Part shown: positions 23,847 through 32,876 of the stretch, one piece after another
Layout: each line of letters starts with the position of its first letter
Position numbering within the stretch: position 1 is the stretch's first letter
Origin: PFJX01 sp964466195
Lineage (GTDB): Bacteria > Pseudomonadota > Gammaproteobacteria > Burkholderiales > Thiobacillaceae
Assembly (NCBI GenBank): GCA_964466195.1
Contig: CAYXMQ010000003.1
Location: 183,370 to 247,369 of the forward strand
DNA: 64,000 bases
Direction: 5' to 3'
Notes under the pieces: generated by a model
What the model saw: only the letters and a program-made list of their open reading frames with translations
What the model was told of the DNA's origin: nothing
Database searches by the model: none
Program-made: the position numbers and the translations under genes

Positions 23847-24941
23847 ATGGAACGTCTATACAACTTCAGCGCCGGTCCCGCGGTATTGCCCAGGGAAGTC
23901 CTTGAACAGGCACGCGAAGAACTCGTCAACTGGCAGGGCTGCGGCATGTCGGTCATGGAAATGTCGCATCGCGGCAAGGAATACATGGGCATCCAGGCCC
24001 AGGCCGAAGCCGATCTGCGCGAGCTGATGGGCATTCCCGCCAATTACAAGGTGTTATTCCTGCAAGGCGGTGCATCCAGTCAGTTCGCGATGGTGCCGAT
24101 GAATCTTTATCGCGGTAAAGCTTCGGCCGATTTCCTGAATACCGGCGAATGGTCGAAAAAAGCCATCAAGGAAGCCAAGAAATACGGCGCCGTGAATGTG
24201 GTGGCCAGTTCCGAGGATAAAAACTTCAGCTACGCGCCGACGCAAGACACCTGGAAACTCGATCCCAACGCCGCTTACCTGCACTACACCCCGAACGAAA
24301 CCATCGGCGGCGTCGAAATCTTCTGGACGCCCGATCTTGGCAATCTCGCCGGCGATGTGCCGCTGGTGGCGGACATGTCGTCCACGATCCTGTCGCGTCC
24401 GATCGACGTGTCCAAATTCGGCCTGATCTACGCCGGCGCGCAGAAAAACATCGGCCCGGCCGGCGTCACCGTGGTGATCGTGCGCGACGACCTGATCGGC
24501 CAGGTTGTGCCGGGTACGCCGACGATGTTCGACTACAAGACGCATAGCGAAAACGACTCCATGTACAACACCCCGCCGACCTACGGCATCTACATTGCCG
24601 GGCTGGTGTTCAAGCTGCTGAAGACCAAGGGCGGCCTGGCGGCGATGGAGAAAACCAATCGCCTGAAAGCCGGTTTGCTGTACGACTGTCTCGATGCCTC
24701 CGCTTTCTATGCGTCGCCGGTCGCCCGCGAGAATCGCTCGCTGATGAACATCCCGTTTACGCTGCAGGATGCGGCGCTGGACGAGGACTTCCTGAAAGGC
24801 GCCAAAGCGCGCGGTCTGGTGCAGTTGAAAGGGCACCGTTCGGTCGGCGGCATGCGCGCTTCGATCTACAACGCGATGCCGGTCGAAGGCGTGCAGGCGC
24901 TGGTCGATTACATGAAGGAGTTTGAAAAAACGCGCGCTTGA
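23847..24941 (+). CDS. serC: Phosphoserine aminotransferase
   Basis: A 364-residue PLP enzyme making 3-phosphoserine from 3-phosphohydroxypyruvate (also used in pyridoxal phosphate synthesis). It starts MERLYNFSAGPAVLP with GGAAGG upstream; the longer open frame upstream is carbonic anhydrase in another frame. LFLQGGASSQFAMVPMNL, the PLP-lysine motif YAGAQKNIGPAG and HRSVGGMRASIYNAM close to the end are diagnostic. It stands next to a serA-type dehydrogenase, giving two consecutive serine-pathway steps. Confidence 0.97.
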   Translation: MERLYNFSAGPAVLPREVLEQAREELVNWQGCGMSVMEMSHRGKEYMGIQAQAEADLRELMGIPANYKVLFLQGGASSQFAMVPMNLYRGKASADFLNTGEWSKKAIKEAKKYGAVNVVASSEDKNFSYAPTQDTWKLDPNAAYLHYTPNETIGGVEIFWTPDLGNLAGDVPLVADMSSTILSRPIDVSKFGLIYAGAQKNIGPAGVTVVIVRDDLIGQVVPGTPTMFDYKTHSENDSMYNTPPTYGIYIAGLVFKLLKTKGGLAAMEKTNRLKAGLLYDCLDASAFYASPVARENRSLMNIPFTLQDAALDEDFLKGAKARGLVQLKGHRSVGGMRASIYNAMPVEGVQALVDYMKEFEKTRA

Positions 24942-24955
24942 CGCTGTACTCCGCT

Positions 24956-24983
24956 GGCCGGCGCGTTGAACGACGCGCCGGCC
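24956..24983. terminator. Hairpin between serC and the downstream dehydrogenase
   Basis: An 11-base stem GGCCGGCGCGT / ACGCGCCGGCC with a 6-base loop sits 14 bases after the serC stop. The following bases GTTCTATTTC form only a weak U-tract, so it may attenuate or process the transcript rather than end it. Confidence 0.45.
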
Positions 24984-25014
24984 GTTCTATTTCACTGTTG
25001 CTGAAAGGTGCCGC

Positions 25015-26193
25015 ATGGCCCAGGTCCGGAAAATTCTTACGCTGAATGCCATTTCCAAACGCGGCCTTGCGCGTCTGCCGGAAAGCTATGTCGTCGGCAA
25101 CGAGGTCGTCGATCCGGACGCGATCCTGCTGCGCTCGCAGGACATGCATGCGCTGCCGATCGCCGCCAGCGTCATGGCCATCGGCCGCGCCGGCGCGGGC
25201 ACCAACAACATTCCGGTCAAGGCCATGAGCGAGCGCGGCATACCCGTGTTCAACGCCCCGGGCGCCAATGCCAATGCAGTCAAGGAACTGGTCATCGCCG
25301 GCATGCTGCTGGGCGCGCGCAATCTGGTGCCGGCGATCTGCTTCGTGGCGGGTTTACAGGGCGACGATGAAGCGCTGCACAAGCAGGTCGAAGCCGGGAA
25401 AAAGGCCTTCGTCGGCCACGAATTGCCTGGCCGCACCTTGGGTGTGGTCGGTCTGGGCGCGATCGGCTCGCTGCTTGCGGACGCGGCGATCCGACTCGGC
25501 ATGAACGTCATCGGCTACGACCCGGAAATCACGGTCGATGCAGCCTGGCGTCTGCCCGCACAGGTGAAGAAAGCCGCCTCGGTGGAAGACTTGATCAAGC
25601 ATGCCGATTTCATCAGCCTGCATACGCCGCTGGTGCCGGCTACCCGCGATCTGATCAACGCCGAGCGCATCAAATTGATGCGCAAGGGCTGCGTATTGCT
25701 GAATTTTGCGCGCGACGGCATCGTCAACGAACAAGCCGTGCTGGACGGCCTCAACGACAACAAACTGCACGCCTACATCTGCGATTTCCCGAGCAGCCTG
25801 CTGCGGCAACACCCGCGCTTCGCCGCGTTGCCGCACCTCGGCGCCTCGACTGTCGAGGCGGAAGAAAACTGCGCCGTCATGGTCGCCGAGCAACTGGCCG
25901 ACTACCTGGAAAACGGCAACATTCAGAATGCAGTGAACTTCCCCAACATCAACCTGGCGCGCGAGTCGTCTTATCGCCTGGCCATCGCCAACGCCAACGT
26001 GCCCAATATGCTGGGGCAGATTTCCACGACGCTCGCTGCGGCCGGTCTCAACATCCACAATATGGTGAATAAGTCCAAGGGCGAGATGGCGTTCACGCTG
26101 GTTGATGTCGACGCCGCCGTGCCCGACGCCGTCCTGGCCGCCCTGGCCGGCATCGCAGGCGTGTTACGCGTACGTTACCTTCCATTCGAGTAG
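25015..26193 (+). CDS. serA: D-3-phosphoglycerate dehydrogenase
   Basis: A 392-residue NAD-dependent dehydrogenase for the first serine step. Rossmann motif GLGAIG near residues 145-150, catalytic Arg in NFARDG (about 231), Glu in the following segment and His in LPHLGAST (about 272). A short ACT domain (about 320-392: NMLGQISTTLAAAGLNI) should give serine feedback control. It is a little shorter than E. coli SerA. Placement between serC and pheA completes the serine and aromatic cluster. The start at 25015 has AGGTGC upstream. Confidence 0.93.
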   Translation: MAQVRKILTLNAISKRGLARLPESYVVGNEVVDPDAILLRSQDMHALPIAASVMAIGRAGAGTNNIPVKAMSERGIPVFNAPGANANAVKELVIAGMLLGARNLVPAICFVAGLQGDDEALHKQVEAGKKAFVGHELPGRTLGVVGLGAIGSLLADAAIRLGMNVIGYDPEITVDAAWRLPAQVKKAASVEDLIKHADFISLHTPLVPATRDLINAERIKLMRKGCVLLNFARDGIVNEQAVLDGLNDNKLHAYICDFPSSLLRQHPRFAALPHLGASTVEAEENCAVMVAEQLADYLENGNIQNAVNFPNINLARESSYRLAIANANVPNMLGQISTTLAAAGLNIHNMVNKSKGEMAFTLVDVDAAVPDAVLAALAGIAGVLRVRYLPFE

Positions 26194-26206
26194 ATTCTGT
26201 ACTGTT

Positions 26207-27280
26207 ATGAGCGACGAACTCCTTTCCCTTCGCAACCAGATCGACGCAGTCGACGAACAGGTTCTGCGCCTGCTCAACGAGCGCGCCCGCCTGGCCCAAA
26301 CCATCGGGCATCTCAAAAACGGCATTGTTTACAAACCCGAACGTGAAGCCCAGGTCGTGCGGCGCATGCAGGCGGACAATCCGGGTCCGTTGCCGGCGGA
26401 ATCCATTTCCGTGCTGTACAAGGAAATCATGTCGGCCTGCCGCGCGCTGGAGCAGCCGCTCAACATCGCCTACCTGGGACCGCAAGGCACCTTTTCCGAA
26501 TCGGCCGCAATCAAGCATTTCGGGCACGCCACCCAAGGCCTGGTCTGCTCCAGCATCGACGACGTGTTCCGGGCAGTGGAGCGCGGCGAGGCCCACTACG
26601 GCGTCGCGCCGGTGGAAAACTCCACCGAAGGGGCGGTCAGCCGCACGCTCGATCTGCTGCTCACCAGCCCGTTGAAGATCTGCGGCGAAGTGATGTTGCG
26701 CGTGCGCCAGTATTTGATGCGGCGTGAAGCGGCTGGAAAGGACGGCATGGACGGCGTCGAAGTCGTCTATTCGCATGCCCAATCCCTGGGCCAGTGCCAT
26801 GAATGGCTGAATCAGAACCTGCGCGGCGTCAAAACCATGCAGGCGACCAGCAATGGCGAAGCCGCGCGTTTGGCAGCGGAAAACCCGAATGCCGCCGCTA
26901 TCGCCGGCGAACTCGCGGCCGAACGTTATGGCTTGACCATCGTTGCGCGCGATATCGAGGACGAAGCCAACAACACCACGCGTTTTCTGGTGCTGGGGCG
27001 GGAAGACACGGCGCCGTCCGGGCGCGACAAAACCTCGCTCGTGCTGTCCGCCAGCAATCGTCCGGGCGCCTTGCTGGAACTCCTCGCACCGTTGGCCGCC
27101 CACAACATCGGCCTGTCGAAACTGGAATCCCGGCCTGCCCGCAACGGCGCTTGGGAATACGTGTTTTACATCGATATCGACGGCCATATCGCCGACCCCA
27201 ATATCCAGTCCGCGTTGCACGTCGTCGAACAACATTGTTCCTTCATGAAAGTTCTTGGCGCCTATCCGGTTGCCGTTTAA
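26207..27280 (+). CDS. pheA: Bifunctional chorismate mutase / prephenate dehydratase (P-protein)
   Basis: A 357-residue enzyme catalysing chorismate to prephenate to phenylpyruvate. The mutase domain (about 1-85) has LRNQIDAVDEQVLRLLNER. The dehydratase (about 92-270) has GPQGTFSE, VENSTEGAV and the catalytic TRF motif in NTTRFLVLG. The C-terminal ACT domain (about 275-357) has the phenylalanine-binding ESRP (SKLESRPARNGAWEY). Starting at 26207, it lies 13 bases after serA and 19 before hisC, so they look co-transcribed. Confidence 0.97.
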   Translation: MSDELLSLRNQIDAVDEQVLRLLNERARLAQTIGHLKNGIVYKPEREAQVVRRMQADNPGPLPAESISVLYKEIMSACRALEQPLNIAYLGPQGTFSESAAIKHFGHATQGLVCSSIDDVFRAVERGEAHYGVAPVENSTEGAVSRTLDLLLTSPLKICGEVMLRVRQYLMRREAAGKDGMDGVEVVYSHAQSLGQCHEWLNQNLRGVKTMQATSNGEAARLAAENPNAAAIAGELAAERYGLTIVARDIEDEANNTTRFLVLGREDTAPSGRDKTSLVLSASNRPGALLELLAPLAAHNIGLSKLESRPARNGAWEYVFYIDIDGHIADPNIQSALHVVEQHCSFMKVLGAYPVAV

Positions 27281-27299
27281 CCGGCCGTCTCCAAACCTT

Positions 27300-28460
27300 A
27301 TGCATCCTTGCGACCTTGCTCCTGCCTATGTGCGCGCCATCGCGCCTTATCAACCCGGCAAACCGATCTCTGAACTGGCTCGCGAGCTGGACCCCGCTGC
27401 GGGCCTCACCGAAGCCGATATCGTCAAACTGGCGTCGAATGAGAACCCGCTCGGCATCAGCCCGAAGGCGCGCGCCGCCGTGGCCGCCGGGCTGGCCTCG
27501 CTGGCGCTGTACCCGGACGGCAACGGCTTCGAACTGAAAGCCGCCATCGCCGCCAAACTCGGCGGCGAATTCGCTGGCATCGGACTGCCCGGCATCGTGC
27601 TCGGCAACGGCTCCAACGATGTGCTGGAACTGGTCGCCCGCGCGTTCCTGGCGCCGGGTACCTCGGCGGTGTATTCGCAGCATGCGTTTGCGGTCTACGC
27701 CTTGGTCACCCAGGCAACCGGCGCGACCGGCCTGGCCGCCGCCGCGCTGAACTTCGGCCACGACCTGGCCGCGATGCGCGCGGCGATCCGTGCGGATACC
27801 CGCGTCGTCTTCATCGCCAATCCCAACAACCCTACCGGCACCCTGTTGGATGCGAGCGCTGTGCATGCCTTCCTGAAGTCGGTGCCGGAGCAGGTGTTGG
27901 TCGTGCTGGACGAGGCGTATGGCGAGTTTCTCGATGCCGCGGTGCAAGCTCCGACCGTCGCCTGGCTGTCCGAGTTTCCCAATCTGGTGCTGACGCGGAC
28001 CTTCTCGAAAGCCTACGGGCTGGCCGGCCTGCGCGTCGGTTATGCGCTGGCGCAGGCGGATGTGGCCGGCCTGCTCAACCGGGTGCGGCAGCCGTTCAAC
28101 GTCAACTCGCTGGCATTGGCGGCGGCGACGGCGGCGCTCGACGACACCGATTTCATCGCCGCCTCGAAACGCGTCAACGATGCCGGCATGGCGCAACTGG
28201 TGCAGGGTTTTCAGCGCATGGGCTTGGTATTCATTCCGTCGTTCGGCAATTTCGTTTGCGTCAAAGTCGCCTCGCCTGCAAGGTCTGCCGACGGCGTCTT
28301 TCAAGAACTGCTCAAGCGCGGCGTCATCGTTCGTCCGGTCGGCAACTATGGCCTGCCGGACTATTTGCGCGTCAGCATCGGCTTGCCGGAGCAGAACGCA
28401 CGTTTCCTGGCTGCGTTAGACGAGATTCTGGCGATGCACGTAACCCGGGAGCCGGCATGA
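27300..28460 (+). CDS. hisC: Histidinol-phosphate / aromatic aminotransferase
   Basis: A 386-residue class I/II PLP transaminase. KLASNENPLGISP near the N terminus, ANPNNPTGT, VLDEAYGEF and the PLP-lysine motif TFSKAYGLAGLRVGY (Lys about 237) identify it. Its place between pheA and tyrA suggests it mainly transaminates aromatic precursors, as in related operons; a separate hisC may exist elsewhere. The stop overlaps the tyrA start in ATGA. Start chosen at 27300, after the pheA stop. Confidence 0.93.
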   Translation: MHPCDLAPAYVRAIAPYQPGKPISELARELDPAAGLTEADIVKLASNENPLGISPKARAAVAAGLASLALYPDGNGFELKAAIAAKLGGEFAGIGLPGIVLGNGSNDVLELVARAFLAPGTSAVYSQHAFAVYALVTQATGATGLAAAALNFGHDLAAMRAAIRADTRVVFIANPNNPTGTLLDASAVHAFLKSVPEQVLVVLDEAYGEFLDAAVQAPTVAWLSEFPNLVLTRTFSKAYGLAGLRVGYALAQADVAGLLNRVRQPFNVNSLALAAATAALDDTDFIAASKRVNDAGMAQLVQGFQRMGLVFIPSFGNFVCVKVASPARSADGVFQELLKRGVIVRPVGNYGLPDYLRVSIGLPEQNARFLAALDEILAMHVTREPA

Positions 28461-29332
28461 TCAACCACCTGATCGTCGTCGGCGTCGGCCTGATCGGCGG
28501 CTCTTTTGCCCTCGATCTGAAACATCAGGGGCTGGTTGCCCGCGTGACCGGCATCGGCCGCAGCCGGAGCAACCTGGAAACGGCGCTGAAACTCGGCATC
28601 ATCGATGACATCGGCGCTGACCTGGCCAGCACCGTCGCCAGTGCGGACCTGGTCCTGCTGGCGGCGCCGGTCGGCGCGATGCCGGCGTTGTTCGTCGAGT
28701 TGGCGCAGGTGTTGCCCGCGAACTGCATCGTCACCGACGTCGGCAGCACCAAGCGGGATGTGATCGCCGCCGCACGACTGGGGCTGGGTGAGCGCATTGC
28801 GCAATTCGTGCCCGCGCATCCGATTGCCGGCGCCGAGACCAATGGTGCGGTCGCCGCGCGGCGCGGCCTGTATGCCGGCAAGCCGCTGATCCTGACGCCG
28901 CTGGCGGAGAATCGCAGCGCCGATGTCGAAAGCGTCGAACAGCTCTGGCGCGCTTGCGGTGCGCGCGTCGTGCGTATGGAAACCGATTTGCATGACCGGG
29001 TCTTCGCGGCCGTCAGCCATTTACCGCATCTGCTGGCTTATGCGTTGATGGACGAACTGGCCAGCCGTCCGCTCGCCGATATCTACTTCCGTTACGCCGG
29101 GGCCGGACTGCGCGATGCCACCCGCATCGCCGGCAGCCATCCGGAAATGTGGCGCGATATCACGTTGGCCAATCGTGACGCCTTGCTCGACGAACTGGAT
29201 GCCTTGAGCGAGAAACTGGCCTCGATGCGCGCACTGATTGCCGCCAATGACGGCGCTGCACTGGAACAGCTGTTTACGCGCGCGCGCAGTGCACGCGCCA
29301 ACTGGTTGCAAGGCAAGTACAACAACGACTGA
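28457..29332 (+). CDS. tyrA: Prephenate dehydrogenase
   Basis: A 291-residue NAD(P)-dependent enzyme of tyrosine synthesis. The dinucleotide fold begins at once (VVGVGLIGGSFALDL). VTDVGSTKRDVI and the catalytic VPAHPIAGAE are typical, followed by the helical dimer domain (AVSHLPHLLAYALM). It is a monofunctional type without mutase or ACT domain, so feedback may act at another step. Translation is coupled to hisC by a 4-base overlap. Confidence 0.95.
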   Translation: MINHLIVVGVGLIGGSFALDLKHQGLVARVTGIGRSRSNLETALKLGIIDDIGADLASTVASADLVLLAAPVGAMPALFVELAQVLPANCIVTDVGSTKRDVIAAARLGLGERIAQFVPAHPIAGAETNGAVAARRGLYAGKPLILTPLAENRSADVESVEQLWRACGARVVRMETDLHDRVFAAVSHLPHLLAYALMDELASRPLADIYFRYAGAGLRDATRIAGSHPEMWRDITLANRDALLDELDALSEKLASMRALIAANDGAALEQLFTRARSARANWLQGKYNND

Positions 29333-29395
29333 CTCGGCCGCTTCGGGCTGCTTGACGAGCCCAGGGTCCGGTCGGTCAAACCACAGGTAACTGTC

Positions 29396-30703
29396 ATGGA
29401 ATTTCTCGATCTCCCCGCTCTTTCCGGCGCTCGCGGCAAAATCCGCCTGCCCGGTTCGAAAAGCATTTCCAACCGCATGCTGTTGCTGGCGGCGCTGGCC
29501 GAAGGCACCACCTTGGTCAAAGGCCTGCTCGACTCCGACGACACCCAGGTCATGCTCGAATCGCTCACGCGTTTGGGCGTCGTATGGCAGCGCATCGAAA
29601 GCAGCGATGACTACCGCGTAGAAGGCATCGGCGGCGCTTTTCCGGTCAAGCAGGCCGAATTGTTTCTCGGCAACGCCGGCACTGCGTTTCGCTCCCTGAC
29701 CGCCGCGACGGCATTGGCCGGCGGCGACTACACCTTGCGCGGCGTCCCGCGCATGCACGAGCGTCCGATCGGCGACCTGGTCAACGCCTTGCGCCAACTT
29801 GGCGCGCAGATCACCTATCTTGGCAATGACGGCTACCCGCCGCTGGCGGTGGCGCCGGCGCGGCCGGCGGCGGAATCCGTCGCCAGCGTCAAAGGCAATG
29901 TTTCCAGCCAATACCTCACCGGTTTGCTGTTATCGGCGCCTTTACTCGGTTGCGACGTCACGCTACGCGTCGAAGGCGAACTGATTTCCAAACCCTATGT
30001 GGAAATCACCCTCAACCTGATGCAGCGTTTCGGCGTGGAAGTCCGCCGCGAGGGCTGGCAAAGCTTCACCGTGCCGGCGGCGGTCTACGCCAGCCCAGGC
30101 GAAATCGACGTCGAAGGCGACGCCTCTTCCGCCTCCTACTTTCTTGCCGCCGGTGCGCTCGGGCATGGGCCGGTACGGGTTGAAGGCGTCGGCCGCAACA
30201 GCATCCAGGGTGACGTGCGCTTCGCCGAAGCGCTGGCCCGCATGGGCGCCGAGATCGGTTTTGGACCCAACTGGATCGAGAGCCGCCTGGCCTGCGGCAG
30301 CAAACTGCAGGCCATCGATCTCGATTGCAACCACATTCCCGATGCCGCGATGACCCTGGCGGTTCTGGCGCTGTTCGCCAATGGCGTCACCACGCTGCGC
30401 AATATCGCGTCCTGGCGGGTCAAGGAAACCGACCGTATCGCTGCGATGGCGACCGAATTGCGCAAACTCGGCGCGACGGTGGAAGAGGGCGCCGACAACA
30501 TCCGTATCGCGCCGCCAGCCAAACTGGTCGCCAACGCCGCCATCGATACCTACGACGACCATCGCATGGCGATGTGTTTCTCGCTGATCAGCCTGGGCGG
30601 CGTGCCGGTGCGCATCAACGATCCCAAGTGCGTCGCCAAAACCTTTCCTGCGTATTTCGACGTATTCAAATCGATCGCCCAGCTGGCAAGCTGTTCTACT
30701 TAG
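29396..30703 (+). CDS. aroA: 5-enolpyruvylshikimate-3-phosphate synthase
   Basis: A 435-residue shikimate-pathway enzyme. Near the start LPGSKSISNRMLLLAAL carries the active-site Lys and Arg; LFLGNAGTAFRSLTAA is the phosphoenolpyruvate site; VKETDRIAAMATEL and DDHRMAMCFSL finish the second domain. It looks like a class I, glyphosate-sensitive type (GNAGTA motif). 63 bases separate it from tyrA. The cmk-rpsA genes that often follow aroA in related genomes are absent here; a tRNA follows. Confidence 0.96.
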   Translation: MEFLDLPALSGARGKIRLPGSKSISNRMLLLAALAEGTTLVKGLLDSDDTQVMLESLTRLGVVWQRIESSDDYRVEGIGGAFPVKQAELFLGNAGTAFRSLTAATALAGGDYTLRGVPRMHERPIGDLVNALRQLGAQITYLGNDGYPPLAVAPARPAAESVASVKGNVSSQYLTGLLLSAPLLGCDVTLRVEGELISKPYVEITLNLMQRFGVEVRREGWQSFTVPAAVYASPGEIDVEGDASSASYFLAAGALGHGPVRVEGVGRNSIQGDVRFAEALARMGAEIGFGPNWIESRLACGSKLQAIDLDCNHIPDAAMTLAVLALFANGVTTLRNIASWRVKETDRIAAMATELRKLGATVEEGADNIRIAPPAKLVANAAIDTYDDHRMAMCFSLISLGGVPVRINDPKCVAKTFPAYFDVFKSIAQLASCST

Positions 30704-30750
30704 CCTGTGCACGCAGAAAAGTTCAGTTTCGGAGTCGGGCCAAGCCAAGT

Positions 30751-30756
30751 TAGAAT
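30751..30756 (+). promoter_or_regulatory. Likely -10 element for the tRNA-Ser gene
   Basis: TAGAAT lies 10 bases before the tRNA 5' end, as expected for direct tRNA transcription. The upstream TTCGGA at 30728 with a 17-base spacer is only a weak -35 match. Confidence 0.45.
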
Positions 30757-30766
30757 GCCGCGCTTC

Positions 30767-30854
30767 GGAAGCGTGGCAGAGTGGTCGATTGCACCGGTCT
30801 TGAAAACCGGCAACGGGCAACCGTTCGTGAGTTCGAATCTCACCGCTTCCGCCA
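30767..30854 (+). tRNA. tRNA-Ser (anticodon UGA)
   Basis: The acceptor arm GGAAGCG (30767-30773) pairs with CGCTTCC (30844-30850), followed by discriminator G and an encoded CCA. The anticodon stem CCGGT/ACCGG holds a loop with TGA at 30801-30803. A long variable arm (about AACGGGCAACCGTT) and TTCGAAT T-loop confirm a serine tRNA. It reads UCA/UCG-type codons. Confidence 0.97.
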
Positions 30855-30941
30855 GAAAATCAAATGCCCGCGCTAGTTCTTGTGGCGAACGCCTGTCTGG
30901 TCGTTCGTGTTTTTGCCCCCCATTTGAGTGATTGAATCGCC

Positions 30942-32813
30942 ATGTTAGAAGCCATACGTGAACGTTCCCAAGGCTGGATAGCCAAGGTGATCCTGGGTTT
31001 GTTGATCATCCCGTTTGCCTTGTGGGGGGTCGATTCGTATGTCTCCGGCGGCGGCAAGGAGCCGCCGGCGGCGAAAGTCGGGGAGGCCGAAATCAGCCAG
31101 CGCGAATTCGTCAAAACCCTGAAACAGCAGGAAGAGCAGATGGGCGCCAAAGTCGAGCAGAAGGCGCTGCGCAAACTGGTCATGGATCAGCTGGTCAATA
31201 CCAGCGTGCTGTCCCAGGCGGCCGCGAAGACTGGCTTCTCGATCCTCGATCCGCAGGTTCAGGCGGTCTTGGCGGGCGTGGAAATCTTTCAGGAGAACGG
31301 CAAGTTTTCCGATGCCAAGCTCGATGCCTGGCTGAAGGGCCGCGGAATGGCGCTGGGAGAATTGCTGGCGATGATCGGCCAGGATTTGCTGCTCAAGCAG
31401 GTCCAGATCGGCTACGGCGAGGGGGCGATCGTCGCCCTGCCGAGCGCCAGCCGTCTGGGCGGCTTGTTGGCGCAGCAGCGCGAGGTCAACGAAGTCGTTT
31501 TCGATCAGAAGGATTTCAGCATCGCCGCCAACATCGACGACAAGGCGGTTGAAGCCGAGTACAAGGCGCATCAGGCCGATTTCTCGACGCCTGCGATGGT
31601 CCGCGTGCAGTACGTGGTGTTGTCGCAAGCTGGTCTGGAAGCCGGCGTCCAGATCAGCGACGAGCAGGCCCGCAAATATTTCGAAGAGAATCCGGCGCAA
31701 TTCCAGGAGCCTGAGCAGCGCCGCGCCAGCCATATTCTGATCAAGCTGGCAGCCGGCGCCGATGCCGCCGCCAAACAAGCCGCCAAGACGCGCGCCGAGC
31801 AGTTGCTGGCAGAGGTCCGCAAGACCCCGGCCAAGTTTGCCGATCTGGCCCGCCAGCATTCGGAAGATCCGGGTTCCGGCGGCAATGGCGGCGATCTTGG
31901 CGTGTTCTCGCGCAACATGATGGTGAAGCCTTTCGCCGATGCGGCCTGGTCGATGAAGCCGGGCGAGATTCGCGGTTTGGTTGAAAGCCAGTTCGGCTTC
32001 CACATCATTCGCCTCGACGGCATCATCGGTGGCGCCAAGTTGGGTTACGCCGTGGTCAAGGACGACATCATCAAGTCCTTGCAGCAGCAGGAAGCGCAGA
32101 AGCGTTTTATCGATGCCGCCGAGCGTTTCAGCAACCTGGTTTACGAACAGCCGGAAAGCCTCGAACCGGCGGCCAAGGAGTTCGGCCTCAAGATCGAACA
32201 GAGCGGATGGATCGGCCAAGGCAATGCGCAACCGGCATTGCTGGGCGATGCCCGTTTGATCACGGCGCTGCTGAGCGAGGACTCGCTCAAGAAGAAACAT
32301 AACGTCGAGGCGATCGAAGTTGCACCCAATACGCTGGTGTCGGCTCGCGTCATCGAGTCGCGTGCGGCCGGCGTTCGCCCGTTGGCCGAAGTGGCCGGCG
32401 CGATTCGCGCTCGCCTGATTGCTGCTGCGGCGCATAAGCTGGCAGTGGACGCCGGCAAGAAGGCGTTGCAAGCCGCCCAGGCCAACGCGCTGCCGGCAGC
32501 AAATCTGTCCGCCCCGATGACGATATCGCGCATGCAGCCGTTGAACGTGCCGGCCGCTTCAGTGCGGGCGATATTCAGCAGCACAACGGCCAAATTGCCG
32601 ACCTGGGTCGGGGTGGAGTCGGCCGACGGTTATCGCCTGTACCGCATCAACCGCGTCATCGCGGGCGAAATGGCGCCGCAGCAGGTCACCGCCATGCGCA
32701 ACGACATGCGGCGTTTGCTGGCGCAGGAAGAAATGCGCGCGTATCTGGAAAGCGCCAAGGCGAAAACGAAAATCAAGATCGACCCGACGGCGCTGGAGCC
32801 GAAGGCCGAGTGA
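30942..32813 (+). CDS. ppiD: Periplasmic folding chaperone / peptidyl-prolyl isomerase PpiD-like
   Basis: A 623-residue protein with one N-terminal membrane helix (about 15-32, AKVILGLLIIPFALWGV) and a large periplasmic part. SurA-type N-domain (about 40-200), then a parvulin domain with ASHILIKLAAGAD, KFADLARQHSEDPGS and FGFHIIRLDG, and a C-terminal chaperone region. PpiD helps outer-membrane protein folding at the Sec translocon. Start MLEAIRERSQGWIAK fits the usual start. It ends against a shared terminator with fabI. Confidence 0.93.
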   Translation: MLEAIRERSQGWIAKVILGLLIIPFALWGVDSYVSGGGKEPPAAKVGEAEISQREFVKTLKQQEEQMGAKVEQKALRKLVMDQLVNTSVLSQAAAKTGFSILDPQVQAVLAGVEIFQENGKFSDAKLDAWLKGRGMALGELLAMIGQDLLLKQVQIGYGEGAIVALPSASRLGGLLAQQREVNEVVFDQKDFSIAANIDDKAVEAEYKAHQADFSTPAMVRVQYVVLSQAGLEAGVQISDEQARKYFEENPAQFQEPEQRRASHILIKLAAGADAAAKQAAKTRAEQLLAEVRKTPAKFADLARQHSEDPGSGGNGGDLGVFSRNMMVKPFADAAWSMKPGEIRGLVESQFGFHIIRLDGIIGGAKLGYAVVKDDIIKSLQQQEAQKRFIDAAERFSNLVYEQPESLEPAAKEFGLKIEQSGWIGQGNAQPALLGDARLITALLSEDSLKKKHNVEAIEVAPNTLVSARVIESRAAGVRPLAEVAGAIRARLIAAAAHKLAVDAGKKALQAAQANALPAANLSAPMTISRMQPLNVPAASVRAIFSSTTAKLPTWVGVESADGYRLYRINRVIAGEMAPQQVTAMRNDMRRLLAQEEMRAYLESAKAKTKIKIDPTALEPKAE

Positions 32814-32820
32814 TCGGCGT

Positions 32821-32872
32821 TTTTCAGGCAACAAAAAAGCCGGGCTTGCCCGGCTTTTTTGTTGCCTGAAAA
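32821..32872. terminator. Perfect bidirectional terminator between ppiD and fabI
   Basis: A 24-base perfect stem (TTTTCAGGCAACAAAAAAGC... and its complement) with a CTTG loop. The stem contains A6/T6 runs either side of the GCCGGG core, so it gives a U-tract in both directions. It lies 7 bases after ppiD and 4 bases after the fabI stop. Confidence 0.93.
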
Positions 32873-32876
32873 GGAT

